Shown: in pieces, positions 37,030 to 48,282 of the stretch
How positions within the stretch are numbered: position 1 is the stretch's first letter
Layout of the letters: each line of letters opens with the position of its first letter
Source: Phragmites australis
Taxonomy: Eukaryota > Streptophyta > Magnoliopsida > Poales > Poaceae
DNA length: 64,000 bases
Assembly: GCF_958298935.1 (NCBI RefSeq)
Contig: NC_084921.1
Span: forward strand, 47,851,001-47,915,000
Direction: 5' to 3'
Translations under genes and position numbers: made by a program
Notes under the pieces: generated by a model
Databases searched by the model: none
What the model saw: the letters and a program-made list of their open reading frames with translations, nothing else
Told to the model about the DNA's origin: nothing

Positions 37030-38255
37030 TTAATTCTTACAAGCACCTAAGAAAGTAGACCTATACTCCTCCTCAAGGAGCTTCTTCTTGACACTCTCAA
37101 GCTGAATGGTGACTTGAGCATGCACATTACGAAGCTCGGCAAGTTCAGCCATGACAATCAGGAAACTCTCACACTCCTCAATATCGGGTCTAAAACTAAG
37201 CAATGCAAGTTCAGTAGAGACAGACTCATACTTAGGCCTAAGATCTTTCAACTCATGCACAATTTTCTTAAGTAACATATCCTGGATAACGAGATCATCA
37301 TTTAAGGTATCGATTTGGATGGAAAACTGGTCGTAGGAAGGCAATACCTCAGAAGGATCCAGCTCGAGGTCACTGTCATCGTTGTCATCTTCCGCCGTGA
37401 AGCAGAGGCCAGTGAAGTCCTCGGCCTTCTTCTTGTTCTTTTCTTGCAGTTCATCCTCCTCCGAGCTCTCCTCATTGATGGAAGAAGTGTCGGTGTTGCT
37501 GAGAGCCGCCACGAATACCCTAGAAGTCACCTTGGCCGCTTTCTTGGTCATCTTGTCATGGTTCTTCTTGAAGAAGGGCTTTTTGTTCTTTTTCTTGTGC
37601 TTGTTGTAGTCGTGGCCATCGTCCTCCCTCTTCTTGAGCTTGGGGCAGTCTGCCTTGAAGTGGATAGTGTCACCACACTCAAAGCAGGCACGAGAACCAC
37701 CCCTCCTCCAGTCTTGGTGATTGTTGTAGAAGTAGGTGAAGTTCTTCATGATCAGCGCAAGGTCCTCATCATCCAGCGCGTTCACTTGCTCCTCTGTGAT
37801 ACAAACCAAGAAAGACAAAGCAAATCCACTCGATGAAGTGTTAGCATAAGAAAAGCTAGCTGTAGATTGATTATCACCACGAGGTCCAAAAGCCAACGCC
37901 ATGTTCTGAGACAGGGGATTTCTGAAATCGATCCGAGCTGCCTTGGTTATCTTTGTGGATTTGAGCTTGCTGAAGAGCTCATCATAATTCAATGTGTTAT
38001 AACTTGGATACTCTTCAATGCTCAAGATCTCCACTTCTCATATACTACGGTCAAGAGCATGAAGAAGCTTGATCGCTCTCTCATGGTCAGAATTGGGTAA
38101 AACACTAGTTGATCGAAGATTGTTAACAATCCCATCAAAGCGAGGAAACATCGCATCCAAAGACTCTCTGAGGCCTTACACAGATATTTGGTATTCTTAG
38201 TTGTATGTGCTTTGGCGTCTGACCTTAATCTGATTAGTGACTTCATGAAAGACAC
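37030..38255 (-). pseudogene. Sirevirus gag, partly open
   Basis: A 334-residue open frame (37030-38034) encodes the C-terminal capsid part, a zinc knuckle CFECGDTIHFKADC with all four CX2CX4HX4C ligands, a Lys-rich stretch (HKKKNKKPFFKKNHDKM), an acidic block, and a Leu-rich tail likely to form a coiled coil. The N-terminal capsid portion continues in a different frame at 38022-38255 (SLIRLRSDAKAHTTKNTKYL), separated by a frameshift and stop. Gag forms the virus-like particle; here it is broken upstream and cannot be translated whole. Confidence 0.85.
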
Positions 38256-38575
38256 TCAGAGTATTCTACATCTCCTAAGCAATATGGATGTGCTGAACCC
38301 TGTTAAACTCATTCTGACATAGGCTAGTGAATAAAATATTGATGGCCTTGTTGTTGGCCTCATACTGTTCGATTTGAACCTAAGTCGTACGAGCAACAGA
38401 GATCTCGTAGTTGAAATCAACTACTTTCCATATTGTACTTCCTTAGCTTAGAAGATAAGCTTCCATATGCACATTCCAGTACAAAAATTCACGGTAATCA
38501 AACAGCGGAATCTTTCTACTTCTCTATATGTCGCCTACGGACCACAAAATCGGTCAAGGTCAACAAGTAATCAAA

Positions 38576-38590
38576 CCAGCTTTGATACCA
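38576..38590 (-). other. Sirevirus primer-binding site
   Basis: Minus-strand TGGTATCAAAGCTGG, two bases inside the LTR edge at 38593; complement of initiator tRNA-Met. Confidence 0.85.
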
Positions 38591-38592
38591 AT

Positions 38593-39640
38593 TGTAGGAA
38601 CGAGATTAGCGATTAGAGGGGGAATGAATACATGCCTCAACAAATTTCTTGTGAAATCGATGACCTTCTCATATTTGGATCACCCAACGCACCTCAAAAG
38701 TCAAGAGGAAGTAAAAATCGAGAGAAGTTTTAACAAGAGAAAATCGAGGCAACACGACTCTACGGATGATATATAAATCATAGGTTCTATTAGATCAATC
38801 CATGTGTCTCAGACCCGCCGTCGACCGCCAAGTTGCATCCATCACCTGCACACCTTGAACAAGCAAACACATTTCTCCACACTCTAAAATATCTTCAGGT
38901 TAGCATTAAATCAAAATTTTCAACTCAGAGCATATCCTCCAGAAAACATGAACACCGGATGTTCCGGTGTGTTTTGCTCCTGAACACCGATTTCGATAAG
39001 TGTAACACTATCTGTTCTAGGAAAACTTTGCTCTCTACAAGAAAAGGTCTGGTGAAAGCTTCCGATGATCTCATATCCATCACCGGATAATCTAGTGTGT
39101 GCCAATCCACCGAATCACCCTTCTACAACTTCTATGTAACAAAAGATCCAGTGCATTCTCCGGTGTTCACAATCTCAGCATCGAACTATCTGACATACAT
39201 AATCAAACTTGATGTCAAAAATCTCTTCTCTGAAGAAAATACTCTGGTGCTCTCAAAATCCATCACCAGACCATCTGTTATTTGCTTTTATTTCTGTTTC
39301 AGTACTAAAAATGCTCCAATAATATCCTCCGGTGTAGCCAACACACTCATCGAACCTTTCGGTGCATTGATCTCTAATTTTGTCCGAAATAATGCTATAT
39401 GCAAGAAATAGTCTAGCGAGTATACATTTGTCCACACCTGAACTTCTGGACCGGAACATCTGATGTTCACATCGAAACTTCTAGTATGTGTAATTTTTCT
39501 ACACACAGATAAGAATTCGCCAATTTCAAACCCCACTAACTTGAGTTAGACATAAACAAGAATAAGCATCCACAAACACATGTAACCAAATTTAAGACAC
39601 ATCAACTGTTATCAATATTTTATTATATATAAATTAAGAC
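38593..39640 (-). repeat. Sirevirus 5' LTR
   Basis: Plus-strand start TGTAGGAACGAGATTAG, next to the primer-binding site. The interior has repeated CTCCGGTGTTCAC and GAACACCGGATGTTCCGG motifs at ~38950-39480, many palindromic. The outer end is not sharply visible; 39640 is a guess at the change to LINE sequence. Confidence 0.65.
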
Positions 39641-39714
39641 ACTTCTTCACTTAGTTTTTGAAAAAAACGAAGGGCATTGCTTGATTAATTAGAAAAAAAA
39701 TATGCCGACCAAAT

Positions 39715-40750
39715 AATCGTGGGGCCTCGGCGTGCTCGACTTGTAAATGTTTAGTAGGGCCTTGCGCCTTTGCTGTATGTGGTATGCGTGGACGGAGCCA
39801 GATAAGCCATGGGTTGGAACTGAAGTTCCATGTGACACGATGGATAAGCGGCTGTTCAGAGTAAGCACAATTGGAAATGGAATAAAGGCCAAGTTCTGGC
39901 ACTCCTCGTGGCTTAATGGATGGGCATCAATTGACATTGCTCCTGATTTGTATAGTTTGGCGCGGAGAAAACAACATTCAGTACATGAAGACCTTACGAA
40001 CCACAGATGGACCAGAGACCTGAAGTGAATGACCACAGCTGATCAGATGACGCAATTTGTAACCTTATGGGGGCTGATTGAACAGGTGCAACTAGTTAAT
40101 AGAGCCATTGCCTGGAGATGGACAACGAATGAACAATACACCGCAAAGTCATACATGATTCAGTTCCAGGGTTCATATACTTCTTTCAAGGCCAAAGCCA
40201 TCTGGCGTGCCCATGCTGAAGGGAAACAGAAGTTTTTTGCTTGGTTGCTTGTGCAAACAAAAATCCTTACAGTCGATAAATTACTTGTCACAAGATGGCC
40301 TTGCAACCCAAACTGCCCACTTTGTGACCAACAGCCTAAAACAGCAATACATCTTTGCCTCGGCTGTGTTTATGCGAGAGAAGTCTGGGACATGGTGAGA
40401 AGATGGACAAACAATGTGGTTGAGGTAGACATCCCCTCCATGGACGTATGGTGGCAGCAACCCATGCAACAGATAGGTGCGTTGCCGAGGAGAATAGTAG
40501 CTGCATTACTCATGTACACTGTTTGGACTATTTGAAAAGAAAGAAACCGACGTGTCTTTCAGCAGGTTGTGCTGCAACCATCGCAAGTGTTCTACCTCAT
40601 CAAGGAGGACATTGCTCAAAGGAAGATGGCGTGCAGAACGCCGGCTGCTGTTTCGGATAAGTGTTCTTACAGTGTTCCTATGTTATACATCTCTTGTAAA
40701 CGTTGTGGTTATTCTACCTTCTTAAATGCAAAGAGCAGTGCTCTGCTCAT
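39715..40750 (+). pseudogene. L1-type LINE ORF2 3' end (zf-RVT region)
   Basis: Begins GLGVLDL and FSRALRLCCMWYAWTEPDKP, then FRVSTIGNGIKAKFWHSSWL, AIAWRWTTNEQYTAKSY, and the zinc-binding reverse-transcriptase-associated region FFAWLLVQTKILTVDKLLVT with CPLCDQQPKTAIHLCLGC. This is the usual C-terminal end of plant L1 ORF2. Stops after VLDL, after TRDLK and after MYTVWTI (TGA where TGG is expected) make it a pseudogene. 5' parts of ORF2 are absent, consistent with 5'-truncated insertion. Confidence 0.88.
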
Positions 40751-41465
40751 GATATACGGAAAAAAAGAGTTGAGTTTTATGCTGATTGCAGATTATTTTT
40801 GGTTTTAAAACTAGTTTTCTTTATATGAAAGGTTCTTTAAACTAGCTAGTTGCTTGTTTTTTGGTTTCGTGTACTCGACTCCCAAAGGAGCCATAGGTGG
40901 GCATGTATAATGTATTCCTCTTTCATTGTTGGACCGTCAGTTTATAGATTTTATATGCTCCAGTAGCGGATCCAGATTTAACGATTAGGTATTCAGTATT
41001 CACAAATAAAAAAATTTGTTCAATCCGAAATACGAGAAGTTCACAATAGCGTAAATTTTAAAATATAAATTATTTATAGTAAAGAAGTTTTAACTAATTA
41101 AGAGAAATTATAGAGTACTTAAAAAAATTACAATTTAACTTTGTGTTGCTTCATAGCTTGAAAGCGTTTAATGATGTCACTGTCCTTAACTTGCACAAAA
41201 AATTCGCGCTTAACTGCCGACTGTTAAACTGAGCAGTCACAATATGGAGATTATGAGCTCCTGATGCTTGCTGCTGTGGTATGAGAAGGTGAGCTCTTTC
41301 CTGTTAATAGGCCGAGTGGAGGATGGATGGTAACTTGAGCTCATATTTTGCTGAGTGGTCTGATGGATTAAAGCAGCAAAAAGCAAGTTGGCCTAACAAC
41401 TTTTTAACAGTAATTTTTAAAAACAAATTTTGAGAAAACTTAAGCCCAACCAAAGAGAACGCTTA
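40751..41465. other. Intergenic spacer
   Basis: AT-rich sequence without a gene. On the minus strand near 41200 a short run FVQVKDSDIIKRFQAMKQHK can be read, next to GGATCC-containing sequence. It looks like a decayed transposase or zinc-finger 5' end, but I cannot name it. Confidence 0.3.
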
Positions 41466-41794
41466 GGCCATCTTCGACGGAGGAGGAGGTTTCCGCTGCT
41501 GCAGTACCAAAAATACCGCAACACTTGAATTTTCTGATGCTGTATCCAGTACTACAGTGCAGCTACAGTGTTGAGGAGAGGTAATATGGTACCTAAATTT
41601 GCCAAAACATGTAGCAACCATGATACTGTTCATAAAAGTTGACTGTGGATCCGAAGGGAGGAGAAGAGTAATAGAAGGTAATAAATAGGGTAGCTGTTAG
41701 AGATAGAAAAAATAAAAAGTACTGAAATAATATTAGAGAATACTGTAACAGTATTATAGGAGATAAATTTTTAAAATATCTGTTAAAAATAGTC
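41466..41794. mobile_element. Tourist-like MITE (PIF/Harbinger)
   Basis: Ends GGCCATCTTCGACGG and, reversed, GACTATTTTTAACAG are a degenerate inverted pair flanked by exact TTA duplications (41463-41465 and 41795-41797). The 329-bp size, the GGCC start and the TTA target fit Tourist elements. Confidence 0.7.
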
Positions 41795-42404
41795 TTAGTG
41801 TAACCTGTTTAAAAGCATTTGAATTCCCTGCTCCAATTTATTAGTGTCACCTGTTTGGGACTATAGTATTCACCTACCTGCTTCAGGAGATCGTTCGGGT
41901 AGGTGCTTGATCCACCCAAAGGAGTAACCGGCCGGCCAGCCCCAGTCGCCCAGCACAAGCAAATGCCCGACCCTATACCCCACAACCTCTCGTCTCGGCG
42001 GGACCGCTCAATCCGCAGCGCGAGTCGGCAGACGACATCCATCCCGGCCGGATCCAGAGCCAGCTTCCCTCTGCCATCGTGCTGCACCTCGCGAGAATTC
42101 AAAGCAGCTATTGGCGCAACTTACCGCAAATCCTACTTGCAACAGAACAGCTTCTCGGCCTTCTCCTCCTCCTTGGCTACACGGCTACCTCTGCCGCACT
42201 CCTCCTCCCCCATCCGCCATCTCCTCCATTGCTTCTCCGGAAGAGAAGGAACCCGGGAAGCCGGCCCCTCACCCTCCGCAAAAGCCACGCGCCACCCACC
42301 TTACCCCGCCCACCCTCCGCCCGTCGCTTTCCTCGCGTTTAGCGTAACCGACTCGGTGGGTCGCCGAGGCCGGGGGACATAAAGGTGCTCGGCGCCGAGG
42401 CCGG

Positions 42405-45400
42405 ATGATGAGCGGCAGACCGGGCGGGAGGGACGCCGAGGGCGAGTGGGAGGTCCGGCCGGGCGGGATGCTGGACGGCGACGCGGCCGGCCCCGCCATC
42501 AGGGTCAGGGTGTCCCACGGCGCCGCCTTGCGCGACGTCTCCGTGCCGGCGCTCGCCACCTTCGGTACGCACCTCTGTTCGTTTAGTGATTGATCCCTTC
42601 CTTCTATCGCATGTTCGCATTGGGAAGCAGAGGAGGGCTTCATTGTGGATCTTGACCGGTCAACTGGCAATCTACTTAGCGAAGTTCCGCCACCGTTCGT
42701 TCGTCTTTCCCACCGATTGATTCTGATGACATCACGGCTAGGCGAGTCTAAATGAAGAACAAAGAGGTCTAAAGAACAAACATACTAAGATCAAAAGTGC
42801 TTGCGTCCCATGGTTGGCTGGTTCGATAACTTTACCCTGCTGACTGGACTGGCAAGTATGGCGACAACCTCCCCTCTGGTCATAGATACATAAATACTTA
42901 CGCTTTGGAAAAGATCTAGTCAAACTTTTAAAATTTTACCCGTTATTAACTTCTAGAATATTTAGTTTGAAAATGTAAAAACTATATGTGTGGATTTGTC
43001 TTGAAATAATTTCATAATATTATATTTTTATTAGATATTATAACTATATTTTAATAGAAAATACTGGTCAAAGTTGCACGTTAAATGCCATAAAAAGTAA
43101 AAAATGTCATATTATTTTTTTATTAGATATAATAACTATATTTTAATAGAAAATACTAATCAAAGTTACACGTCAAATACCATAAAAAGTAAAAAAATGT
43201 CATATCATATATTTTTGACCGGAGGGAGTACTAGTCTTTTTGACGATATATCACTGTGTCATGCTTCCTACAACGTAATTACTGATTAGTCGTGTTCATC
43301 ACTAGGTTCACAAATAATCAGTGTTCTACTGTTACATTAGTAAACTACTAGTCAGTTATGATGTTTAATTGGAACAGCATTGGCTCATACCTTCAAGGAC
43401 CTAGGGCCTGTTTAATTGGCGCATAACTTTTCCGCAACCAAGGTTAGATAAAGTGTGACTGCCATAAAAAGTGTAACGTGTGGCAAAGTTTGGTATGAAA
43501 ATGAGTCTATAAGGGCAGCTCCAATAATTGTAGATAGCAACTAGCTCTTAATACTGTGGCATGCATAAATGAGAGAAGTGGGTAGGGTGAAAATAAAGCT
43601 AACATGGAACTGACGTAGAGTAGAATCTTATAGAGCTAGCTCTTGAAGGAGATGAAATAAGAGATAACTCTAAGCATAGTGAGGTATGGAGAATTAAAAA
43701 AGGAATCTTTTGAGAAGTGTGTTGAGAGAAATAAGAGATCGTAGCTATCTCTTATTGTTGGAGATGCCCTAACATGCGGGTCAGAGGGCTAAGAAAGTTT
43801 AGCAAGCTACAATTATAGAGTTAGCAAGCTACAATTATAGAGTTAAACGAAACTAATGCCTAAAAATCTATAGCACGCCTAAGGTGTGGTGTGGTGAGTG
43901 TGGCTAGCAACCAAACAGGCCCCTAGCACATCACCTAGGGCTGTCGTGTAAATATCTGAGCTCTTTACCAGCATGGAGGAATTTAATTTTTGGCAGTGCA
44001 TCTGTACACAGCTTAGCTTTAGAAAGGAGCTGAATTAGATCAATTGTTTGGAATAACCGGCAAACCTGCACAAGTGATTGTTGCTTCTGAATTGGCTCTC
44101 AATTCTAACAGGAATTTTTAATACTTTTATGAAGGTGAGCTGAAGAGGATCCTTACCCAGGCTACTGGCTTGGAGCCTGAGAGGCAGAGGCTCTTCTTCC
44201 GTGGGAAGGAGAAAAGTGACAACGAGTTCCTGCACGCAGCAGGTGTCAAGGATGGGGCAAAATTGCTTCTGCTAGAGAAGCTTGCCCCTGCCAACATGGA
44301 GCAGAAGGCTGAGCCAGTGATTATGGATGAGGGCATGATGAAGGCATGCGAGTCTGTCGCGCATGTCAGAGCTGAAGTTGATAAACTCTCAGCTAAGGTG
44401 AAGAAACATTCCTTCTGCCTCCCTAATTTGTGAGGCGATTATGCTTTATAAGCTTTCTGGTGCTAAGGCAATTTTTTTTGTAGGTGTGTGACTTGGAGAA
44501 GTGTGTGATTGGAGGGAGAAAGGTTGAGGATAAAGAATTTGTCGTCTTGACGGAGCTGCTTATGATGCAGCTTCTCAAACTCGATGGCATAGAAGCTGAA
44601 GGAGAAGCCAGGGCACAGAGGAAGGCGGAGGTAAAGAACTAAACGGGGCTGAAATATTTGTGATGCAACATTCTCAAGATAAATTATTTTTTGGTGGTGT
44701 ACAGTTCTTTCAAACGATATCACTTCCCGTTATTTTTGGCTAAAATAATAATTTCACTTATATCTTTTGTGGTAGTAATGCAAGATATGCTAATAGCCCT
44801 GCCTACCAGTTGTTACATCCTGATGCAATGGATGATTGAGATATTTCTATCCTAGGATGGAGATTTGCACAAAGCCTCACATCGGCACTAAGTGCCAAGT
44901 GTAGAAACCTTGAAAAACTGCAGCATCAAGCATTTGAAGTTTGCCATTCAGTATCTTTCTACTGTACTTGAATTGCACAACATAGCTGCCATTAAGGATG
45001 TCTATGGTTTCAGGAGTATTTCAAGATTTTAGTTTAACCAGGCTTTCCTTTGACTGTTGTTATCCGAGCAGCGAACAGTATATTGAGGATTCTAGTCTAT
45101 AAATCTTGATCACCATTTTTTGCTAGTTTGAGATCATTTGTTGAAATTTCATGGAAAAGGGATTATAACTTACTGAATAAGCTGCAAATTAATTTGGCTG
45201 CTTGGTCCTAACTTAAGTCTTAAGGCTGTTAGCCTAAAACTATTACTTGACTCTGGTGCAAAAAAAAACCCTTGATCTGATGTTGGATAAATCATTGGCG
45301 CACTTCAATTGCTATCCGGGCAACATTAGGATCACAAATGTGCAAGGGTGAACATTAACATCTAGATCCTGTGCATTTTTCTTATGTACCTTTTATCCTC

Positions 45401-45960
45401 TTGGCTTACTTTAACCTATAAGAATGACATTTGTGGAAAGATCAATCGATGTAAGGTGTTACAAAGAGGCGCCGACATCGATAGGCGTAGTCTAGCAGTA
45501 CCATCAGCTCAAATTGAACAATCTATGCAGTGTTATTTTAGGAACCTTTGTCAGCACGCATTGTCAGGTTAAGGTGTGATTGTTGTACAGTGGAATGATG
45601 CATGTCATTAGCTATCAGGTTTGTCTTATTCAAGGACGCAACACATTTTTTACTAGTATGCACTAATTACAATAGATCATCGTGTGCACACTAGTTTCAT
45701 GGAAATGATAAATTGACTTGGTAAACCAGTTGCTTAATACAACTTTGCGTCCAACATCTCAGGTGCACCGAGTTCAGTCGCTTGTGGAGACCTTGGACAA
45801 GCTGAAAGCAAGAAATGCTAACCCCTTCCGTGATCACAACAAAGCTGTTTCAGTGACGACACAGTGGGAGACATTCGAAAATGGTATGGGCAGCTTGAGC
45901 GCACCCCCGCCACATGTTTCTTCGACACAAATCAACACTGACTGGGAGTATTTCGACTAG
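42405..45960 (+). CDS. BAG-family molecular chaperone regulator (ubiquitin-like + BAG domain)
   Basis: Four exons: 42405-42564, 44135-44397, 44484-44630 and 45763-45960, all with GT...AG introns and matching phases, giving 255 residues. Residues ~31-102 form a ubiquitin-like domain (AIRVRVSHG, ELKRILTQATGLEPERQRLF, DGAKLLLLEK). Residues ~121-206 form the BAG domain (ACESVAHVRAEVDKL, then GGRKVEDKEFVVLTELLMMQ and QSLVETLDKLKARNANPF). Plant BAG1-4-type proteins use this layout: the BAG domain binds the Hsp70/Hsc70 ATPase domain and promotes nucleotide exchange, linking it to ubiquitin-related quality control and stress or cell-death responses. It is at the short end of that group. The tail ends WETFENGMGS...WEYFD. 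The start is the first of two adjacent Mets in a GC-rich first exon. Upstream 41900-42404 is GC-rich and may be promoter and leader. MITEs occupy intron 1. Confidence 0.93.
42930..43233. mobile_element. Degenerate Stowaway-like sequence with 88-bp tandem duplication, BAG intron 1
   Basis: Ends with TTTGACCGGAGGGAGTACTA, a typical Stowaway (Tc1/mariner) terminus. Two copies of an ~88-bp AT-rich unit (GTCATAT...TAGATATWATAACTATATTT...GTCAAAGTTRCACGT) lie in tandem at ~43025-43205. The opposite terminus is missing. Confidence 0.6.
43404..43922. mobile_element. MITE in BAG intron 1, host of a nested MITE
   Basis: Ends GGGCCTGTTTAATTGG and, reversed, GGGCCTGTTTGGTTGC are flanked by CTA on both sides (43401-43403 and 43923-43925). 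It contains the smaller element 43513-43769 and a 23-bp duplication of TTAGCAAGCTACAATTATAG at ~43798-43845. Confidence 0.75.
43513..43769. mobile_element. Tourist-like MITE nested in the larger MITE
   Basis: Ends GGGCAGCTCCAATAATTG and, reversed, GGGCATCTCCAACAATAAG, with exact TAA duplications (43510-43512 and 43770-43772). 257 bp, no coding capacity. Confidence 0.8.
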
Positions 45961-46169
45961 CCTCAGATCAAGCTGTTAATGTATCATGAAACTTGTGAGA
46001 TCAGTGTTGACATTCCTTTCACATGCACGTTGGTGTTGTGTATATGCACCGAGTGGATGCCTTTTGCTATTCCCACTGCCTGTGAATGTTACCAAATGAC
46101 ATCACTGATCCGAGGCTTCCATCTTTCAATCTGCTCTTGCCATGGGCATATGGTACATTTTTCGGATAA

Positions 46170-47198
46170 TTATTTGAGTGGAGGGGGGGAAATGGCGAGT
46201 TGATTTTGAGTGGAGTTTGAGGCGATGGGGACGGCTGGCAGCGTTTCGCCATTGGAACGGGTCGGGGAGCTCGATGGAGGCCAGAGAAGGGGGGAGGAGT
46301 ACATGGGAGGGTGGAGGTGGTGCTCTGAAGTGGCTTATTGGTGGGGAATTTGGCTCTACCGAAGAGATCGAGGGAGGGAACTCAATGCCTGGCCAGAGAA
46401 GAGAGAGAGAGAGAGAGCAGTGTGGGAGAGAGAGGTGAGTGAGGAGGTGGCCAATGCTTGCCTTGCGAGCTTTGGTGAGCGGCGGTGAGTTGCAAGGGAG
46501 CACGAGGAGGGGTTTTTATAGCCAGGTGAGGGAGAGCGGCGGAGACGACAGTGGGGTCTGGCAGCATTGCGAGTGCGGTACGGCGTGAGGAAACGTCAAT
46601 TGGAGTTATTGTTGCCGGTGTAGCACGACGGACTTTGCACGGTGCTGGGAGGGAGAAGTCGTGCTCGGCAGTTGAGGCAGTGATGGCTTTTTCTTCGTGC
46701 GCGTGCTTGGTCGGTGGCGCTTCTTGGGTGTGGTCGTCACACACAGAGGCAATGGCAGAGGGGCGGTGACGCCATGGTGTGAACCAGCGACTCCGAGGCG
46801 ATTGGCGGGTGGCGGTTGGCTCGGTGGCGAATCCAGTGGTCGGTAGCTCGGTGTGGGCTCGTGTGTGAGTGGGAGCAGGCACTAGAGGAAGAGGAGAGAG
46901 GGCGCCAGGCCGACTGGGCGAGCGGGCCGCGGGGGAAAAGAAGGGAGTGGGTCGATTGGAAAAGAAAAGAGAAGGGAGAAGGAGTGGGCTGCAAGGGAAA
47001 AGGTGGGCCAGCCGGGAAAAAGAAAAGAGGAGGGGAAAAAGGATGGGCTTGCTGGAAGACGAGATTGAGCCCAGAGAGAGAGAGGAGAAAAAGAGTTTAA
47101 CATTTTTGTTTTGGAAATGATTTGAAATAGGTTTAAACTGAGTTCTTTTTGCAATTTTTTTTTTTTGAAATTCAAGTTTTGAAAATTGGGATGCTACA
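46170..47198 (-). repeat. Partial 3' LTR of a Tekay-like gypsy element
   Basis: On the minus strand it starts TGTAGCATCCCAATTTTC directly after the pol-end sequence and purine-containing GTGCGGTAGGTT. The left (sense 3') part lacks a recognisable CA end and target duplication and stops near the BAG gene 3' region, so it is truncated. A 413-codon frame running from pol into this LTR is read-through, not a gene. Confidence 0.65.
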
Positions 47199-48282
47199 AA
47201 CCTACCGCACTTAAAAAGAATCTCATCCTCGAGATTTGGGATCTTCCTTGAACAGAAGGGGAACACTTTTCTCAAGGTATCTTCTCGTTCCCACGTGGCT
47301 TCTGCTTTGGTATGCTTGCACCACTGTACATGACATAAGCATATTGTTGATCCTCTGGTCTGACGGGTGACTACATCCAAGATCTTTTCTGGAACTTCCT
47401 GGTACCAGAGATCACCCTGTAGATTCAGTGTTTCTATGGGGACATGTTCTTCTGGTATCCTCAGACACTTCTTCAGCTGGGAGACATGGAAGACATTGTG
47501 TATGTCGGTCAGTTCGGTAATTGTATCTGGTAAGCTACTGCACCAACTTTTCTCAGAACTTGGTAAGGTCCAATATATTAGGGAGCCAACTTTCCACGGA
47601 CTCGGAACCTTCGGGTTCCCCATATTGGTGAGACTTTAAGGTACACATACTCTCCAACCTGGAAATCTAGATCTATTCTTCTTTTGTCTGTGTAGCTCTT
47701 CTGACGGGATTAAGCTGCCTTTAGTTTTTCCTCTTATTTCTGCAACACGATCTTATGCTTCTTTGATGAGTGCAGGTCCAAGTAAGGTACGTTCTTCAAC
47801 TTCAGACCACATTAAAGGTGTTCTGCACTTCCTACCATAAAGAGCTTCAAAAAGGGACTTCTTTAAGCTGACTTGATAGCTATTATTATATGAGAACTCT
47901 GCATAAGCCAGGCTCTTTTTCCAATCCTTTCCATAGGTTAGGGCACAAGCTCTCAACATGTCTTCTAGGATCTGGTTAACTCTTTTAGTCTGACCATTAG
48001 TTTGTGGGTGATAGGCAATGCTGAAGTCTAGCTTGGTTCCTAAGGTTGTATGTAGATTCTTCCAAAATCTTGAGGTGAACTAAGTACCTCTGTCAGAGAC
48101 AATCCTGCTGAGGACTCCATGCAACTTCACTATATTGTCAATGTACAGCTGAGCTAGCTTATCTCCACCATAGTTTGTTTGTATGGGTATCAAGTGAGTA
48201 ACCTTGGTGAGGTGGTCCACTATTACCCATACTGAGGTATTTCCCTTCTTTGTCTTGAAGAGTCCAACTATGAAGTACATGC

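Larger units (their letters stand above)
34840..39640 (-). mobile_element. Sirevirus-type copia retrotransposon, 3' truncated
   Basis: Read on the minus strand: 5' LTR (38593 to ~39640), primer-binding site, gag with zinc knuckle, decayed protease, pre-integrase and integrase, then an abrupt end near 34840. Reverse transcriptase, RNase H and the 3' LTR are missing. The long gag with a charged, coiled C-terminal extension and the integrase sequence LKRDNLDKFESCSSNGIFL point to the Sirevirus lineage. The far limit of the LTR is approximate. Confidence 0.8.

Noticed and set aside
46382..47623. 413-codon open frame on the minus strand
   Set aside because: It is the end of gypsy integrase reading through the polypurine region into the LTR; the C-terminal half is low-complexity LTR translation.
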